NCBI GenBank assembly: GCA_046091665.1 | Contig: JBJTCD010000025.1 | Coordinates: forward strand, 1-64,000 | Direction: 5' to 3' | From: CAIUPE01 sp046091665 | Lineage (GTDB): Bacteria; Pseudomonadota; Alphaproteobacteria; Rhizobiales; Beijerinckiaceae | DNA length: 64,000 bases | Shown here: positions 16,287-25,878 of the stretch, piece after piece | Layout: the number at the start of each line of letters is the position of its first letter | How positions within the stretch are numbered: position 1 is the stretch's first letter | Made by a program: the position numbers and the translations under genes | The notes under the pieces: model-generated | What the model saw: the letters and a program-made list of their open reading frames with translations, nothing else | Database searches by the model: none | What the model was told of the DNA's origin: nothing

Positions 16287-18200
16287 ATGGTAGCTTCCAA
16301 AACACTCGATCTCATCGCCATCGGTCGGTCATCGGTTGACCTCTATGGTCAGCAGGTTGGCGGACGGCTGGAAGATATGGCAAGCTTTTCAAAGGCGGTT
16401 GGCGGAAGCCCAACCAATATTGCCATCGGGACAGCGCGCCTTGGGTTGAAGAGCGGATTGATTACCCGTGTTGGTGATGAGCATATGGGTCGCTTCATTC
16501 GCGAGCAATTAGAACGCGAAGGTGTCGATGTCTCCGGCGTCCATACTGATAAAACCCGTCTGACGGCATTGGTGCTTCTTGGCATTCGCGATGACAAATC
16601 TTTTCCCTTGATCTTCTATCGTTCTGACTGCGCGGATGCGGCGCTTGACGAGAGCGATATCAACGAAGACTATATCGCTTCGGCAAAATCCATCGTTGTG
16701 ACAGGAACGCATTTTGCAAGTGCGCACAATGCGGCAGCTCAAAAAAAGGCGATGAAACTTGCCAAAAAACATGGCGCGAAAATCGCCTTCGATATAGATT
16801 ATCGCCCTAATCTCTGGGGGCTCGCCGGGCATGATGCCGGGGAAGAACGCTATATCAAATCAGGCGATGTGACGGCTCATCTCACCCCGATTCTTGGTGA
16901 GTGTGATTTGATCGTTGGCACCGAAGAAGAAGTGATGATTGCTGGTGGTAAAGATACACCGCTCGCGGCGCTAAAAGCCATTCGTAAAAAATCATCTGCC
17001 CTCATCGTTATGAAGCGGGGCCCTATGGGCTGTGTTGTATTTCCCGAAGCCATTCCCGACGATATTGAAAAAGGCCTCAAAGGTCCGGGTTTTCCTGTTG
17101 AAGTTTATAATGTGCTCGGCGCTGGCGACGCATTCATGTCGGGTTTTTTGCGCGGATGGCTTCGCGATGAACCGATTGAAACATGCTGTTCTTATGCCAA
17201 TGCGGGCGGTGCTTTTGCTGTGTCGCGCCTTTTATGCTCCGCTGAATATGCGACATTCACTGAGATGCAGCATTTCATCAAAAATGGCGCTGAAACGCGC
17301 GCTGTGCGCAACGATGCGGCACTCACGCATCTTCATTGGGCGACGACTCGTGATGCTGTCACTTCGTTTACAAAGGCTGATCGCATTTTTGCACTCGCCA
17401 TCGATCATCGCGCGCAACTTGAAAAAATTGCCGATGATTGTGGCGCGCCACGCGATCAAATTAAAAAATTCAAATCTCTTGCTTTGGATGCCGCCCTCTC
17501 AGTTTCGAAAGGACAAATGGGTTTCGGCATGTTGCTCGATGGCACTTACGGACGTGATGCGCTGTTTAAAGCGACGGGGCATAATCTCTGGATCGGACGA
17601 CCGGTTGAAGCACCGAGTTCTCGACCACTTGATTTTGAAGGCGGCGGTTCTCTTGCAGCAAAACTTATCGAATGGCCGGTCAATCACATCATCAAGTGTT
17701 TGTGCTTTTATCATCCTGATGATCCCGCTGAACTGAGGGAAAAACAAGATCGAGAATTATTACGATTGCATGATGCTGCCCGTAAACTCGGACGTGAACT
17801 CTTGATCGAGATTATTTGCGGTAAACATGGCGCATTAAGAGAAGATACGACCGCATCGGTAATCGATCATCTCTATCAATTAAAAATAAAACCCGATTGG
17901 TGGAAGCTCGAAGCTCAACAAAGCGTTGAAGCGTGGACAAATATTGAGAAGGCGATCGAGATAAATGATCCCTTATGTCGGGGGATCATGGTGCTCGGTC
18001 TTGAAGCGCCGGAAGCGCAATTGATCAATGCATTTACGCTTGCGAAGGCGCATCATTTGGTGAAGGGCTTCGCAATCGGACGAACCATTTTCGCTGAACC
18101 GGCCAAGCAATGGTTTGCAAACAAGATGACTAACGCTCAGGTCATCGATGCGATGGCGCAATCATTTTCACGTCTGGTCACGGCGTGGGAAAAGATTTGA
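16287..18200 (+). CDS. iolC: 5-dehydro-2-deoxygluconokinase fused to DUF2090 (IolC)
   Basis: A 637-residue two-domain protein. Residues 1 to about 325 are a PfkB/ribokinase-type sugar kinase with VGGSPTNIAIGTARLG near the N-terminus and the catalytic GAGDAFMSGFLRG motif. It phosphorylates 5-dehydro-2-deoxy-D-gluconate. Residues from about 340 form a DUF2090 domain with an aldolase-like TIM-barrel look (FALAIDHRAQLEKIADD, KGFAIGRTIFAEP). In many proteobacteria this domain is fused to IolC and may act as the IolJ-type aldolase that splits the phosphorylated product. The next gene is iolB. Confidence 0.93.
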   Translation: MVASKTLDLIAIGRSSVDLYGQQVGGRLEDMASFSKAVGGSPTNIAIGTARLGLKSGLITRVGDEHMGRFIREQLEREGVDVSGVHTDKTRLTALVLLGIRDDKSFPLIFYRSDCADAALDESDINEDYIASAKSIVVTGTHFASAHNAAAQKKAMKLAKKHGAKIAFDIDYRPNLWGLAGHDAGEERYIKSGDVTAHLTPILGECDLIVGTEEEVMIAGGKDTPLAALKAIRKKSSALIVMKRGPMGCVVFPEAIPDDIEKGLKGPGFPVEVYNVLGAGDAFMSGFLRGWLRDEPIETCCSYANAGGAFAVSRLLCSAEYATFTEMQHFIKNGAETRAVRNDAALTHLHWATTRDAVTSFTKADRIFALAIDHRAQLEKIADDCGAPRDQIKKFKSLALDAALSVSKGQMGFGMLLDGTYGRDALFKATGHNLWIGRPVEAPSSRPLDFEGGGSLAAKLIEWPVNHIIKCLCFYHPDDPAELREKQDRELLRLHDAARKLGRELLIEIICGKHGALREDTTASVIDHLYQLKIKPDWWKLEAQQSVEAWTNIEKAIEINDPLCRGIMVLGLEAPEAQLINAFTLAKAHHLVKGFAIGRTIFAEPAKQWFANKMTNAQVIDAMAQSFSRLVTAWEKI

Positions 18201-18237
18201 GATTCCGTAAAATGGTTCAGGGATAAGGAAGCCGACT

Positions 18238-19056
18238 ATGTCCGACCTTCTCATTCATTCATCAAAGCCCGATTCTCGCGGGCGCGTAATTTCGGTGACA
18301 CCAGAGTCAGCGCATTGGCATTATGTCGCCTTTGAAGTTTTTCATCTCGCCGCAGGACAAGAACTTATTGAGAGCGCTGGCTCCAATGAGCTTTGCCTCG
18401 TGATACTTTCGGGTAAGGCCGAGATTTCGGTCAATCAAAAATCATTTGGTATTATGGGTGAGCGCACAAATGTTTTTGAAGGTTTGCCCTGGTCCGTCTA
18501 TGCACCATGCCAATCAAACTACAAAGTGAAAGCGATCACATCGATGGAGATCGCGATTTGTAAAGCGCCGGCCAAACAAGCGTTTGAACCGCGTGTGATT
18601 GCGCCCGCAGACATTGCGCAAGAAACACGGGGTCAGGGTACAAATATCCGATATGTGCGCAATATCCTTCCTGATACATCGCCTCATGCGGAAGCGCTTC
18701 TGGTTGTCGAAGTGATCACGCCGGGTGGTCACTGGTCATCTTATCCGCCTCATAAGCATGATACTGATAATTACCCGCATGAAACCTATCTTGAAGAGAC
18801 CTATTATCATCGCCTTAATCCGCCGAGCGGATTTGGTTTTCAGCGCGTCTATACCGATGATGGGACGCTTGATGAAAGCATGGCGATCCGTGATGGCGAT
18901 GTCGTTTTAGTGCCAAAAGGGTTCCATCCCGTCGCAGCGCCGCACGGATTCGATCTCTATTATTTGAATGTCATGGCGGGCCCTAAGAAATCGTGGAAGT
19001 TCACGATGTCAAAGGACCATGCCCATATTGGGTGGACCTCAACACCGGCCCGTTAG
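18238..19056 (+). CDS. iolB: 5-deoxy-glucuronate isomerase IolB
   Basis: A 272-residue bicupin enzyme that isomerises 5-deoxy-glucuronate to 5-dehydro-2-deoxygluconate, the substrate of IolC. The metal-binding cupin motif is visible in PPHKHDTDNYPHETYLEETYYH, and the C-terminal cupin has VPKGFHPVAAPHGFDLYYLNVMAGP. It follows iolC by 37 bases; AAGGA lies ahead of its ATG. Confidence 0.94.
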   Translation: MSDLLIHSSKPDSRGRVISVTPESAHWHYVAFEVFHLAAGQELIESAGSNELCLVILSGKAEISVNQKSFGIMGERTNVFEGLPWSVYAPCQSNYKVKAITSMEIAICKAPAKQAFEPRVIAPADIAQETRGQGTNIRYVRNILPDTSPHAEALLVVEVITPGGHWSSYPPHKHDTDNYPHETYLEETYYHRLNPPSGFGFQRVYTDDGTLDESMAIRDGDVVLVPKGFHPVAAPHGFDLYYLNVMAGPKKSWKFTMSKDHAHIGWTSTPAR

Positions 19057-19087
19057 CGCTTGCTTTCGAGCGGTGAGGCGGCGTATG

Positions 19088-19102
19088 GAATTTTTTAAAT
19101 TC
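19088..19102 (+). repeat. Small AT-rich palindrome between iolB and mmsA
   Basis: GAATTT, three T, AAATTC forms 6-base arms in the 76-base gap ahead of the mmsA start. It could be an operator. It does not match the GAA-N6-TTC spacing seen before iolR, so I assign no binding protein. Confidence 0.2.
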
Positions 19103-19132
19103 AGTCAAAGCGTAACTTCGGGAGATTATGTG

Positions 19133-20632
19133 ATGGTTCAAGAGCTCACCCATTATATCGGCGGAAAACATGTGAAGGGCACGTCGGGCCGCTTCGCCGA
19201 TGCGTTTTGGCCGATGACCGGCGAGGTTGCGTCAAAAGTTCCGCTCGCATCAAAAGCCGAAGTCCGCGCCGCAGTAGAGAATGCTAAAGCCGCACAACCG
19301 GCTTGGGCCGCCACCAATCCGCAGCGCCGCGCACGCGTGTTGATGAAATTTCTTGAACTTGTTCACGCCGAATATGACTCGCTTGCGGAGTTGCTCGCCA
19401 AAGAACATGGCAAGACAATCGCCGATGCGAAAGGCGATATTCAACGCGGGTTAGAAGTTGTTGAATTCTGCATTGGCGCACCGCATATGCTTAAAGGTGA
19501 ATTCACAGATGGCGCTGGCCCGGGCATTGACATGTATTCTTTGCGTCAGCCGCTCGGTGTTGTTGCGGGCATTACACCTTTCAATTTTCCGGCGATGATT
19601 CCTCTTTGGAAATGCGCTCCGGCCATCGCATGTGGTAACGCATTTATTCTGAAGCCTTCCGAGCGTGATGTCGGCGTTCCTCTTCGCTTGGCGGAACTCT
19701 TTATCGAAGCCGGGTTGCCTGCAGGCATCTTGAATGTCGTGCAAGGCGATAAAGAAGCGGTTGATGCGATCCTTGACGATCCGGATATCAAAGCGGTGGG
19801 CTTTGTTGGCTCAACGCCCATCGCCGAATATGTTTACACACGCGGAACAGCTGCTGGAAAGCGTGTGCAATGTTTTGGTGGCGCCAAGAATCACATGATC
19901 ATCATGCCAGATGCCGATATGGACCAGGCGGTCGATGCGTTGATGGGCGCGGGTTATGGCTCGGCCGGTGAACGCTGTATGGCGATTTCGGTTGCTGTTC
20001 CTGTTGGCAAAGCCACCGGAGACAAACTCATTGAGAAACTAATTCCACGCGTTGAGAGCTTAAAGGTTGGTACATCACTTGATCCCGCTGCCGACTTTGG
20101 CCCGCTTGTCACACAGGCGCATCTCGACAAAGTGAAATCCTATGTTGATCTTGGCGTGAAAGAAGGCGCGACGCTTAAAGTCGATGGACGCAATTTCAAA
20201 CTGCAAGGTTATGAAAAAGGTTTCTATATGGGTGGCTGTCTTTTCGACAATGTTACAAAAGATATGCGCATCTATAAGGAAGAGATTTTCGGACCGGTTC
20301 TCTCGGTCGTGCGTGCAAAAGATTATAATGAAGGTCTCGCGCTCGCCAATGAACACGAATATGGCAATGGCGTTGCGATCTACACACGTGACGGCGATGC
20401 TGCGCGTGACTTCGCTTCTAAAGTGCAGGTTGGGATGGTGGGCGTGAATGTGCCGATTCCGGTGCCGCTTGCTTATTACACATTCGGCGGTTGGAAGCGT
20501 TCAGGCTTTGGCGATTTGAATCAACATGGCCCCGATGCGTTCCGCTTTTACACGAAGACAAAGACCGTCACGTCGCGTTGGCCATCGGGCATCAAGGATG
20601 GCGCGGAATTCGTGATCCCGACGATGCGGTAA
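19133..20632 (+). CDS. mmsA: CoA-acylating methylmalonate-semialdehyde dehydrogenase (IolA/MmsA)
   Basis: A 499-residue aldehyde dehydrogenase that converts malonate or methylmalonate semialdehyde plus CoA to acetyl- or propionyl-CoA. Motifs: PFNFPAMIPLWKCAPAIACGN in the Rossmann fold, VGSTPIAEYVYTRGTAAGKRVQCFGGAKNH, and the catalytic cysteine in AGERCMAISVAVPVG. The ATG at 19133 has GGGAGA upstream and gives the usual family length; the frame extends further but overlaps iolB. It is the last step of inositol catabolism, and also serves valine degradation. A terminator follows. Confidence 0.94.
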   Translation: MVQELTHYIGGKHVKGTSGRFADAFWPMTGEVASKVPLASKAEVRAAVENAKAAQPAWAATNPQRRARVLMKFLELVHAEYDSLAELLAKEHGKTIADAKGDIQRGLEVVEFCIGAPHMLKGEFTDGAGPGIDMYSLRQPLGVVAGITPFNFPAMIPLWKCAPAIACGNAFILKPSERDVGVPLRLAELFIEAGLPAGILNVVQGDKEAVDAILDDPDIKAVGFVGSTPIAEYVYTRGTAAGKRVQCFGGAKNHMIIMPDADMDQAVDALMGAGYGSAGERCMAISVAVPVGKATGDKLIEKLIPRVESLKVGTSLDPAADFGPLVTQAHLDKVKSYVDLGVKEGATLKVDGRNFKLQGYEKGFYMGGCLFDNVTKDMRIYKEEIFGPVLSVVRAKDYNEGLALANEHEYGNGVAIYTRDGDAARDFASKVQVGMVGVNVPIPVPLAYYTFGGWKRSGFGDLNQHGPDAFRFYTKTKTVTSRWPSGIKDGAEFVIPTMR

Positions 20633-20669
20633 TCTTCTGCGCTTAATTGTTGCAAAAATGAGTGGAAGA

Positions 20670-20693
20670 GGGCGTCCAGCGGGCGCCCTTTTT
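20670..20693 (+). terminator. Rho-independent terminator after mmsA
   Basis: GGGCGTC, loop CAGCG, GGCGCCC form a 7-bp stem (one T-G pair) followed by five T (20689-20693). It ends the inositol transcript before the helicase gene. Confidence 0.8.
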
Positions 20694-20736
20694 CATATGC
20701 TTGACGATTCCGAATTCACGCGCTTTGCTTTTATCT

Positions 20737-23232
20737 ATGTCGCGCGCGCAAAATTTTTATAAATTGCCGGAACTCTTTTCCGAGTGGTTCCAAAGACGCG
20801 GCTGGGCGCCCCATCTGCATCAACTTGAACTATTGCACAACGCGCAGCAGGGTGAGCCTACGCTTCTAATCGCACCGACAGGGGCCGGTAAAACTTTGGC
20901 CGGCTTCCTGCCGAGCCTTGTTGATTTAGCAAGCGAGCGGAGAGGACTCTTTCCTCAATCGCTTCATACACTCTACATTTCGCCGTTAAAGGCGCTTGCG
21001 GTCGATATTGAGCGCAACCTCAAATTTCCTATTAAAGACATCGGCCTCGATATTCGCGTCGAAACAAGAACGGGCGACACGCCTCAATCGAAACGCGTTC
21101 GACAAGTGCAGAGGCCACCCGATATTCTACTCACAACACCAGAACAAGTGTCGCTTCTTCTCGCTCACCGCGATGCCGATAAATTATTTGGCGATCTCAA
21201 ATTCATCATTATCGACGAGTTGCATGCAATTGCCCCCACGAAGCGAGGCGAGCTGCTTTCCTTGGCACTCACGCGATTACGCGCCCATGCACCGAAGTTT
21301 ATTAGCATTGGCCTTTCGGCAACGGTAAGAAACAAAGATGAGTTACAATCCTATCTCGTTCCTCACGCTCATCCGAATTCATCGTCAAAGTTAATCGAAG
21401 TTGAAGAGCGGGTTAAACCCGAGATTCGTATATTGACCTCCCAAACACGCTTGCCGCTTGCTGGCCATACCGCGCTTTCCTCAATGGTTGAAATCTATGA
21501 AGCGATCAGCGCGCATAAAATGTCGCTCGTCTTCGTGAACACCCGCATGCAAGCAGAATTCGTGTTTCAAGCGCTTTGGAAAATAAATGATCAAGGCCTG
21601 CCCATCGCGCTTCATCACGGTTCGCTTGATAAGGAGCAAAGACGAAAGATTGAAGCCGCGATGGCCAATGGAAAACTGAGAGCGATTGTCTGCACAGCCA
21701 CGCTCGATCTCGGCATTGACTGGGGCGATGTTGATCTCGTGATCAATGTGGGGGCACCAAAAGGATCAAGCCGATTGATGCAGCGTATCGGCCGCTCAAA
21801 TCATCGTTTTGATGAACCTTCTGTCGCCCTTCTTGTTCCTGCAAATCGATTTGAATCACTTGAATGTCAGGCGGCTATTGGTGCCGTTTCTGACAAAGAA
21901 CAAGATACAGCGGCGCTCAGAACTTTGTCTCTCGATGTTTTGGCGCAACACATTTTGGGTATGGCATGTGCTGGTGGGTTTCATGCAGATGCGCTTTATC
22001 GGGAAGTTGTCAGCGCTTACCCCTATCGTTATCTTAATCGGATCACTTTTGATCGGGTTCTCGATTTTGTTGCAACAGGGGGATATGCTCTCCGGGCCTA
22101 TGAAAATTTTGCGCGTCTGAAAAAAGGGCCTGACGATATTTGGCGCATAAGTCATGCACAAGCCGCTCTCCGGTATCGCATGAATATTGGTACGATTATC
22201 GAAAGCACGATGATCACCGTAAAATTCGGTTATCGAAGCGGCACCGGTCAAATCCGTGCAAGCGGTCGGAAACTCGGTCAAATCGAAGACTATTTTGCTG
22301 AAAATCTGGTACCCGGCGATACATTTCTTTTTGGCGGTGAGGTCGTCAAATTTGAATCTTTGCAAAAGAATGAGGTGATTGTTTCCCGCGCATCGCAATC
22401 ATCAACACCAAAAATTCCTGTCTACTCTGGCGGACGTTTCCCATTATCCACCTATCTTGCAAAGCGGGTCCGCGAAATCATTGCGCAACCAAAATCCTGG
22501 ACGCTCTTGCCTGGGGAAGTTTCCGAATGGCTTTCATGGCAAAAGAACAAATCCATCCTCCCGAAGAAAGATCAATTTCTCGTCGAATGTTTTCCCGAAC
22601 GCGGAAAATTCTATATGGTCCTTTATCCTTTCGAGGGACGTCTTGGGCATCAGACCTTGGGGGTGTTGCTTACAAAGCGTCTTGAACGGTTAAATCTGAA
22701 ACCCCTCGGCTTCGTCTGTAACGATTATGGTCTTGCCATTTGGGCTGTCGAAGATATGGGAGCGGCCATTGAGCAAGAGCCGCGTTTATTGAACGAGCTC
22801 TTGGCCGAAGATATGCTTGGTGATGATCTCGAAGCCTGGCTTGAGGAGAGCTCTATCATGCGGCGTGCATTTCGCAATTGTGCGATTATTTCAGGCCTGA
22901 TCGAAAAGCAATTGCCAGGCGAAAGGAGGAAAACGCGCAGTCTCACAATTTCATCTGACTTGATTTATGACGTACTACGCCGCTACCAACCGGATCATAT
23001 TCTCCTTGAGGCGGCGCGCGCGGATGCAGCCTATGAAATGCTTGATCTTTCACGTTTAAATGAAACACTCAAAAGATTATCGGGAAAGATCATTTTTAAA
23101 AATCTGGAAAAACTATCACCTCTGTCGATTGCTATGATTTTAGAAATCGGCCGTGAAGCCGTCTATGGTGAAGGCGTCGAAGCTCTTTTGGCCGAATCTG
23201 AAGCAGATTACCTTGCCGAGGATTTGTCTTGA
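20737..23232 (+). CDS. Lhr-like ligase-associated DEXH-box DNA helicase
   Basis: An 831-residue superfamily 2 helicase of the ligase-associated DNA-damage-response (Lhr-C-term) type. Motifs in order: Walker A APTGAGKT, TRTGDTPQSKR, DELHA (Walker B), GLSATVR, then LHHGSLDKEQR, TATLDLGIDWGDVD and the arginine finger region QRIGRSNHR. A long C-terminal DEAD-associated domain follows. I use the ATG at 20737 (MSRAQNF), because the upstream extension overlaps the terminator. The next frame, overlapping by 4 bases, is the metallophosphoesterase normally paired with it, but no ligase or exonuclease gene is adjacent. Confidence 0.9.
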   Translation: MSRAQNFYKLPELFSEWFQRRGWAPHLHQLELLHNAQQGEPTLLIAPTGAGKTLAGFLPSLVDLASERRGLFPQSLHTLYISPLKALAVDIERNLKFPIKDIGLDIRVETRTGDTPQSKRVRQVQRPPDILLTTPEQVSLLLAHRDADKLFGDLKFIIIDELHAIAPTKRGELLSLALTRLRAHAPKFISIGLSATVRNKDELQSYLVPHAHPNSSSKLIEVEERVKPEIRILTSQTRLPLAGHTALSSMVEIYEAISAHKMSLVFVNTRMQAEFVFQALWKINDQGLPIALHHGSLDKEQRRKIEAAMANGKLRAIVCTATLDLGIDWGDVDLVINVGAPKGSSRLMQRIGRSNHRFDEPSVALLVPANRFESLECQAAIGAVSDKEQDTAALRTLSLDVLAQHILGMACAGGFHADALYREVVSAYPYRYLNRITFDRVLDFVATGGYALRAYENFARLKKGPDDIWRISHAQAALRYRMNIGTIIESTMITVKFGYRSGTGQIRASGRKLGQIEDYFAENLVPGDTFLFGGEVVKFESLQKNEVIVSRASQSSTPKIPVYSGGRFPLSTYLAKRVREIIAQPKSWTLLPGEVSEWLSWQKNKSILPKKDQFLVECFPERGKFYMVLYPFEGRLGHQTLGVLLTKRLERLNLKPLGFVCNDYGLAIWAVEDMGAAIEQEPRLLNELLAEDMLGDDLEAWLEESSIMRRAFRNCAIISGLIEKQLPGERRKTRSLTISSDLIYDVLRRYQPDHILLEAARADAAYEMLDLSRLNETLKRLSGKIIFKNLEKLSPLSIAMILEIGREAVYGEGVEALLAESEADYLAEDLS

Positions 23233-23933
23233 CTCATTTGAAGAATAACCAAGACGTGCTGTTTCAAATTGGACAGCTTGCTGTGCAGATGGATCAGAGT
23301 GGTGCGCTCTATTGACCCGCTCATAAAATAGTGGCCGTTGCCGATCTTCATTTTGAGAAAGCAACAACACTTCACGAAAAGAGAGGTTCAGCTTTTCCGC
23401 CCTTCGATTCGCGTGATACTCTCCATCGACTGCAAAATATTATAAAAAAATATCAAGCGGATCGCCTAATTTGTCTTGGCGATACGTGGCACGATTCCCG
23501 TGGTCCCTCACGAATGCAGGCGGAAGATCGCAAAGCCTTTCGAGAAATCACCATGATGTGTCAAACTGACTTGATCATCGGAAATCATGATGACGCGGTC
23601 GCGCACATCGATGGTCTAACATTTTATTCTGAAATAGAGATTGACGGTGTTATGTTTCGCCATGAGCCCACTGAAGATGAGACTCTTTCTCAGATCTGTG
23701 GACATTTGCATCCGGTCGCAAAAGTAAAACAAATGGGACGTATGATCAGACGTCGATGTTTTTATCTAACAAAAAAGCAATGTGTTCTCCCCGCGATGGG
23801 TGCTTTGAGTGGTGGCTTGAACTGTCTCGATTCCGCATATGAGCGCTTTATGTCGCGCGAAGATCGACGCGTTGTCGTTTTAGGTCGAGACCGCCTTTAT
23901 CATTTGGGAATGAGAAGTCTAATCCGTGATTAA
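23229..23933 (+). pseudogene. pdeM: Ligase-associated metallophosphoesterase PdeM, interrupted by an in-frame TGA
   Basis: From a TTG at 23229 that overlaps the helicase stop (TTGA), one frame runs to 23933 but is broken by TGA at 23313-23315. The break falls within GALY-stop-PAHK, where homologs commonly have LYWP, so a TGG-to-TGA change is likely. After it the calcineurin-like metal ligands are all present: ADLHFEK, LGDTWHD, GNHDD, RHEPT, and GHLHP. A GTG at 23331 could start a 200-residue product lacking about 34 N-terminal residues, but it has no ribosome-binding site. TGA is the normal stop elsewhere in the window. The end overlaps the convergent tauE-like gene by 4 bases. Confidence 0.75.
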
Positions 23934-25006
23934 GGGTTCGATGTCTTTCGACCAAAAAGAAATGATGCTCCAAAGCCCGCCAGAATCGCAAGGAGCGCGG
24001 TCGCAAGTCCATAGAGAAACGTATTATGTTGGGCGACCAGCGCGATCCACCCTTCCCACGGCGGAAGTGCTGATAAAGATATTTTATTCGCAACCAAATC
24101 TTGCTTTTGAAAAAGGAAAGCACTGACCAGCGAATATAAAAATCTCAAAGCCACGCCCATGATCAACAAGGCCAGAGCCAGTCGAAAACGGGCACCTTTA
24201 ACATACAGCCCGATGATTGTGCCGATATGAGCGCCAAAGACGCCGCCGATAATGAGGGGAACGGCGAGAACAAGATCAATCGCATGATTATAGATCGCAT
24301 GAAGAATCGTGGCGATGATCATGGTAAAAAAGATTTGAACTTGTGACGCTGCTACGGCGGCGCGTGTCGGTAATTGAAAAAAATAAATCAAAGCGGGGAC
24401 AAACATAAAGCCACCGCCCACACCCAAAACCGAACCAATCAAGCCGATACAGATGGAAAGGATAAGAAGCGGCGGCAGGCTGATTGCAACATCAAATTTA
24501 TGAAAATAGCGCTGCGATCCAAGTCGAGATAGCCATTGTTGTAGAGGATTTGAAACAGGCTTTTCGTCAATATCGCTTTGTGATGAAGTATGGAAAGATT
24601 TTATACTTTCCTTCAGCATCAACGCGCCGATGCTGCCGAGCAGAATTACATAGGACCACCCAACAACAATATCGAATTGCCCAACTCTGTTGAGAAGATT
24701 GAAAACACCGATTCCGATGATTGTTCCTGTCATGGCGCCAATCAGCAGATAAAGAGTGAGTGTTCTATCGATCAGATCAGCGCGCCAGGCGGTCGCTGTT
24801 CCAAAACTTGCAGACGCGACCAATTGTGCAGAACCGGTTGCCACAGCAATCGTCGGCGGCACGCCCAAAAAAATCAGAAGCGGCGTCATGAGAAAGCCAC
24901 CACCGACGCCAAACAATCCGGAGATCACGCCGATGAGTAGTCCGATGCCGGCAATAACCGCTGCATTCACCCAAACGCCGGCAATCGGAAGGATGATGTC
25001 AAACAT
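23930..25006 (-). CDS. TauE/SafE-family sulfite or sulfur-compound exporter
   Basis: A 358-residue membrane protein with two TauE/SafE halves, each with the family glycine motif: GVISGLFGVGGGFLMTPLL and GLIGSVLGVGGGFMFVPAL. A polar linker (about 145-180) separates them. The family moves sulfite, organosulfonates or related anions. The ATG at 25006 is 1 base beyond the stop of the upstream yeeE-type gene; a TTG at 25045 would add 13 residues. It belongs to one minus-strand operon with the two YeeE-type genes. The substrate cannot be told from sequence. Confidence 0.82.
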   Translation of the reverse strand: MFDIILPIAGVWVNAAVIAGIGLLIGVISGLFGVGGGFLMTPLLIFLGVPPTIAVATGSAQLVASASFGTATAWRADLIDRTLTLYLLIGAMTGTIIGIGVFNLLNRVGQFDIVVGWSYVILLGSIGALMLKESIKSFHTSSQSDIDEKPVSNPLQQWLSRLGSQRYFHKFDVAISLPPLLILSICIGLIGSVLGVGGGFMFVPALIYFFQLPTRAAVAASQVQIFFTMIIATILHAIYNHAIDLVLAVPLIIGGVFGAHIGTIIGLYVKGARFRLALALLIMGVALRFLYSLVSAFLFQKQDLVANKISLSALPPWEGWIALVAQHNTFLYGLATALLAILAGFGASFLFGRKTSNP

Positions 25007-25007
25007 A

Positions 25008-25436
25008 TCAAGCGGCCTGCCGAACACGTTGTGAAAGTGTTTCAAGGCCCATGCCGACGATCATCGCGGCGACAAAGATGAAGGATTTTAGTTCACCACT
25101 CGCAAGAGATGCGATTGCGGGGCCCGGACAAAAACCCGAGAGCCCCCAGCCGATACCAAAGAGCGCGCTTCCGAGAATGAGCTTCATGTCAATATATTTG
25201 AAATCAGAGGGGATGATGACGCGGCCCAAAAGACTTGATGTCCAATTGCGTGAAATACGAAAGGCAAAGAAGGAGAGAAGAACAGCGCCGCCCATTACGA
25301 AAGCGAGTGAGGGATCCCACGCTCCTGTGACATTTAGAAAGCCGATGACTTTCGCAGGATCCGTCATTCCACTGATGAGGAGGCCGAAGCCGAAGATTAA
25401 TCCGACGAGAAATTCACTGATCCTTTTCATCATCAT
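25008..25436 (-). CDS. YeeE/YedE-type membrane protein (DUF6691 half)
   Basis: A 142-residue protein with about four membrane helices and the conserved GFCPGPAIASLASG motif, whose cysteine is thought to handle sulfur in YeeE-type thiosulfate channels. FGFGLLISGMTDPAKVIGFLNV near the start is typical of this half. It overlaps the upstream partner gene by 4 bases (ATGA). The pair would form one complete YeeE-like channel. Confidence 0.85.
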   Translation of the reverse strand: MMMKRISEFLVGLIFGFGLLISGMTDPAKVIGFLNVTGAWDPSLAFVMGGAVLLSFFAFRISRNWTSSLLGRVIIPSDFKYIDMKLILGSALFGIGWGLSGFCPGPAIASLASGELKSFIFVAAMIVGMGLETLSQRVRQAA

Positions 25437-25870
25437 GCACCCGCTTGAAATTTATTCATCAGCCACACGGTGAGCATGGCAAATCCCATAAAGATGATTG
25501 TTGCTGTGAGGGAGCGGGGAGACAGCCGCGCGATCCCGCAGACGCCGTGTCCGCTCGTGCATCCACTGCCGAGACTTGTTCCAAAGCCAACCAGAAGTCC
25601 GGCCAGAACCAGCCAGATCATCGATTGCTCGATTCGGATGGCGGGCGCGAGCCCCGTAAATTTTGCGATGATTGGGGCGAGAATCAGCCCGGCCAGAAAA
25701 CTGAGCCGCCAGCTCCGGTCATCTTTTGACGATCGCAAAAGGCCGCCAATTATGCCGCTGACCCCCATAATCCGGCCATGGAAGAGGATAAAAATGGCCG
25801 CGGCCAAACCGATCAACAAGCCGCCTGAGAAGCTTTCTATCGGTGTAAATTCCATCCAATTAATTGTCAC
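25433..25870 (-). CDS. YeeE/YedE-type sulfur transport protein (first half)
   Basis: A 145-residue membrane protein with about four helices, FHGRIMGVSGIIGGLL, and the conserved cysteine loop GTSLGSGCTSGHGVCGIARLSPRS, the hallmark of the YeeE/YedE sulfur-transport family. It starts the three-gene operon. A 16-base palindrome lies 9 bases upstream of the start codon. No BigR or SqrR-type ArsR regulator and no Blh/persulfide dioxygenase gene is adjacent, unlike many such operons. Confidence 0.87.
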   Translation of the reverse strand: MTINWMEFTPIESFSGGLLIGLAAAIFILFHGRIMGVSGIIGGLLRSSKDDRSWRLSFLAGLILAPIIAKFTGLAPAIRIEQSMIWLVLAGLLVGFGTSLGSGCTSGHGVCGIARLSPRSLTATIIFMGFAMLTVWLMNKFQAGA

Positions 25871-25878
25871 AGCGCACT

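Noticed and set aside
23313..23315. UGA read as tryptophan or selenocysteine in pdeM
   Set aside because: TGA is the ordinary stop for many intact genes in the window, and no selenocysteine insertion structure or conserved Sec site is known for this family.
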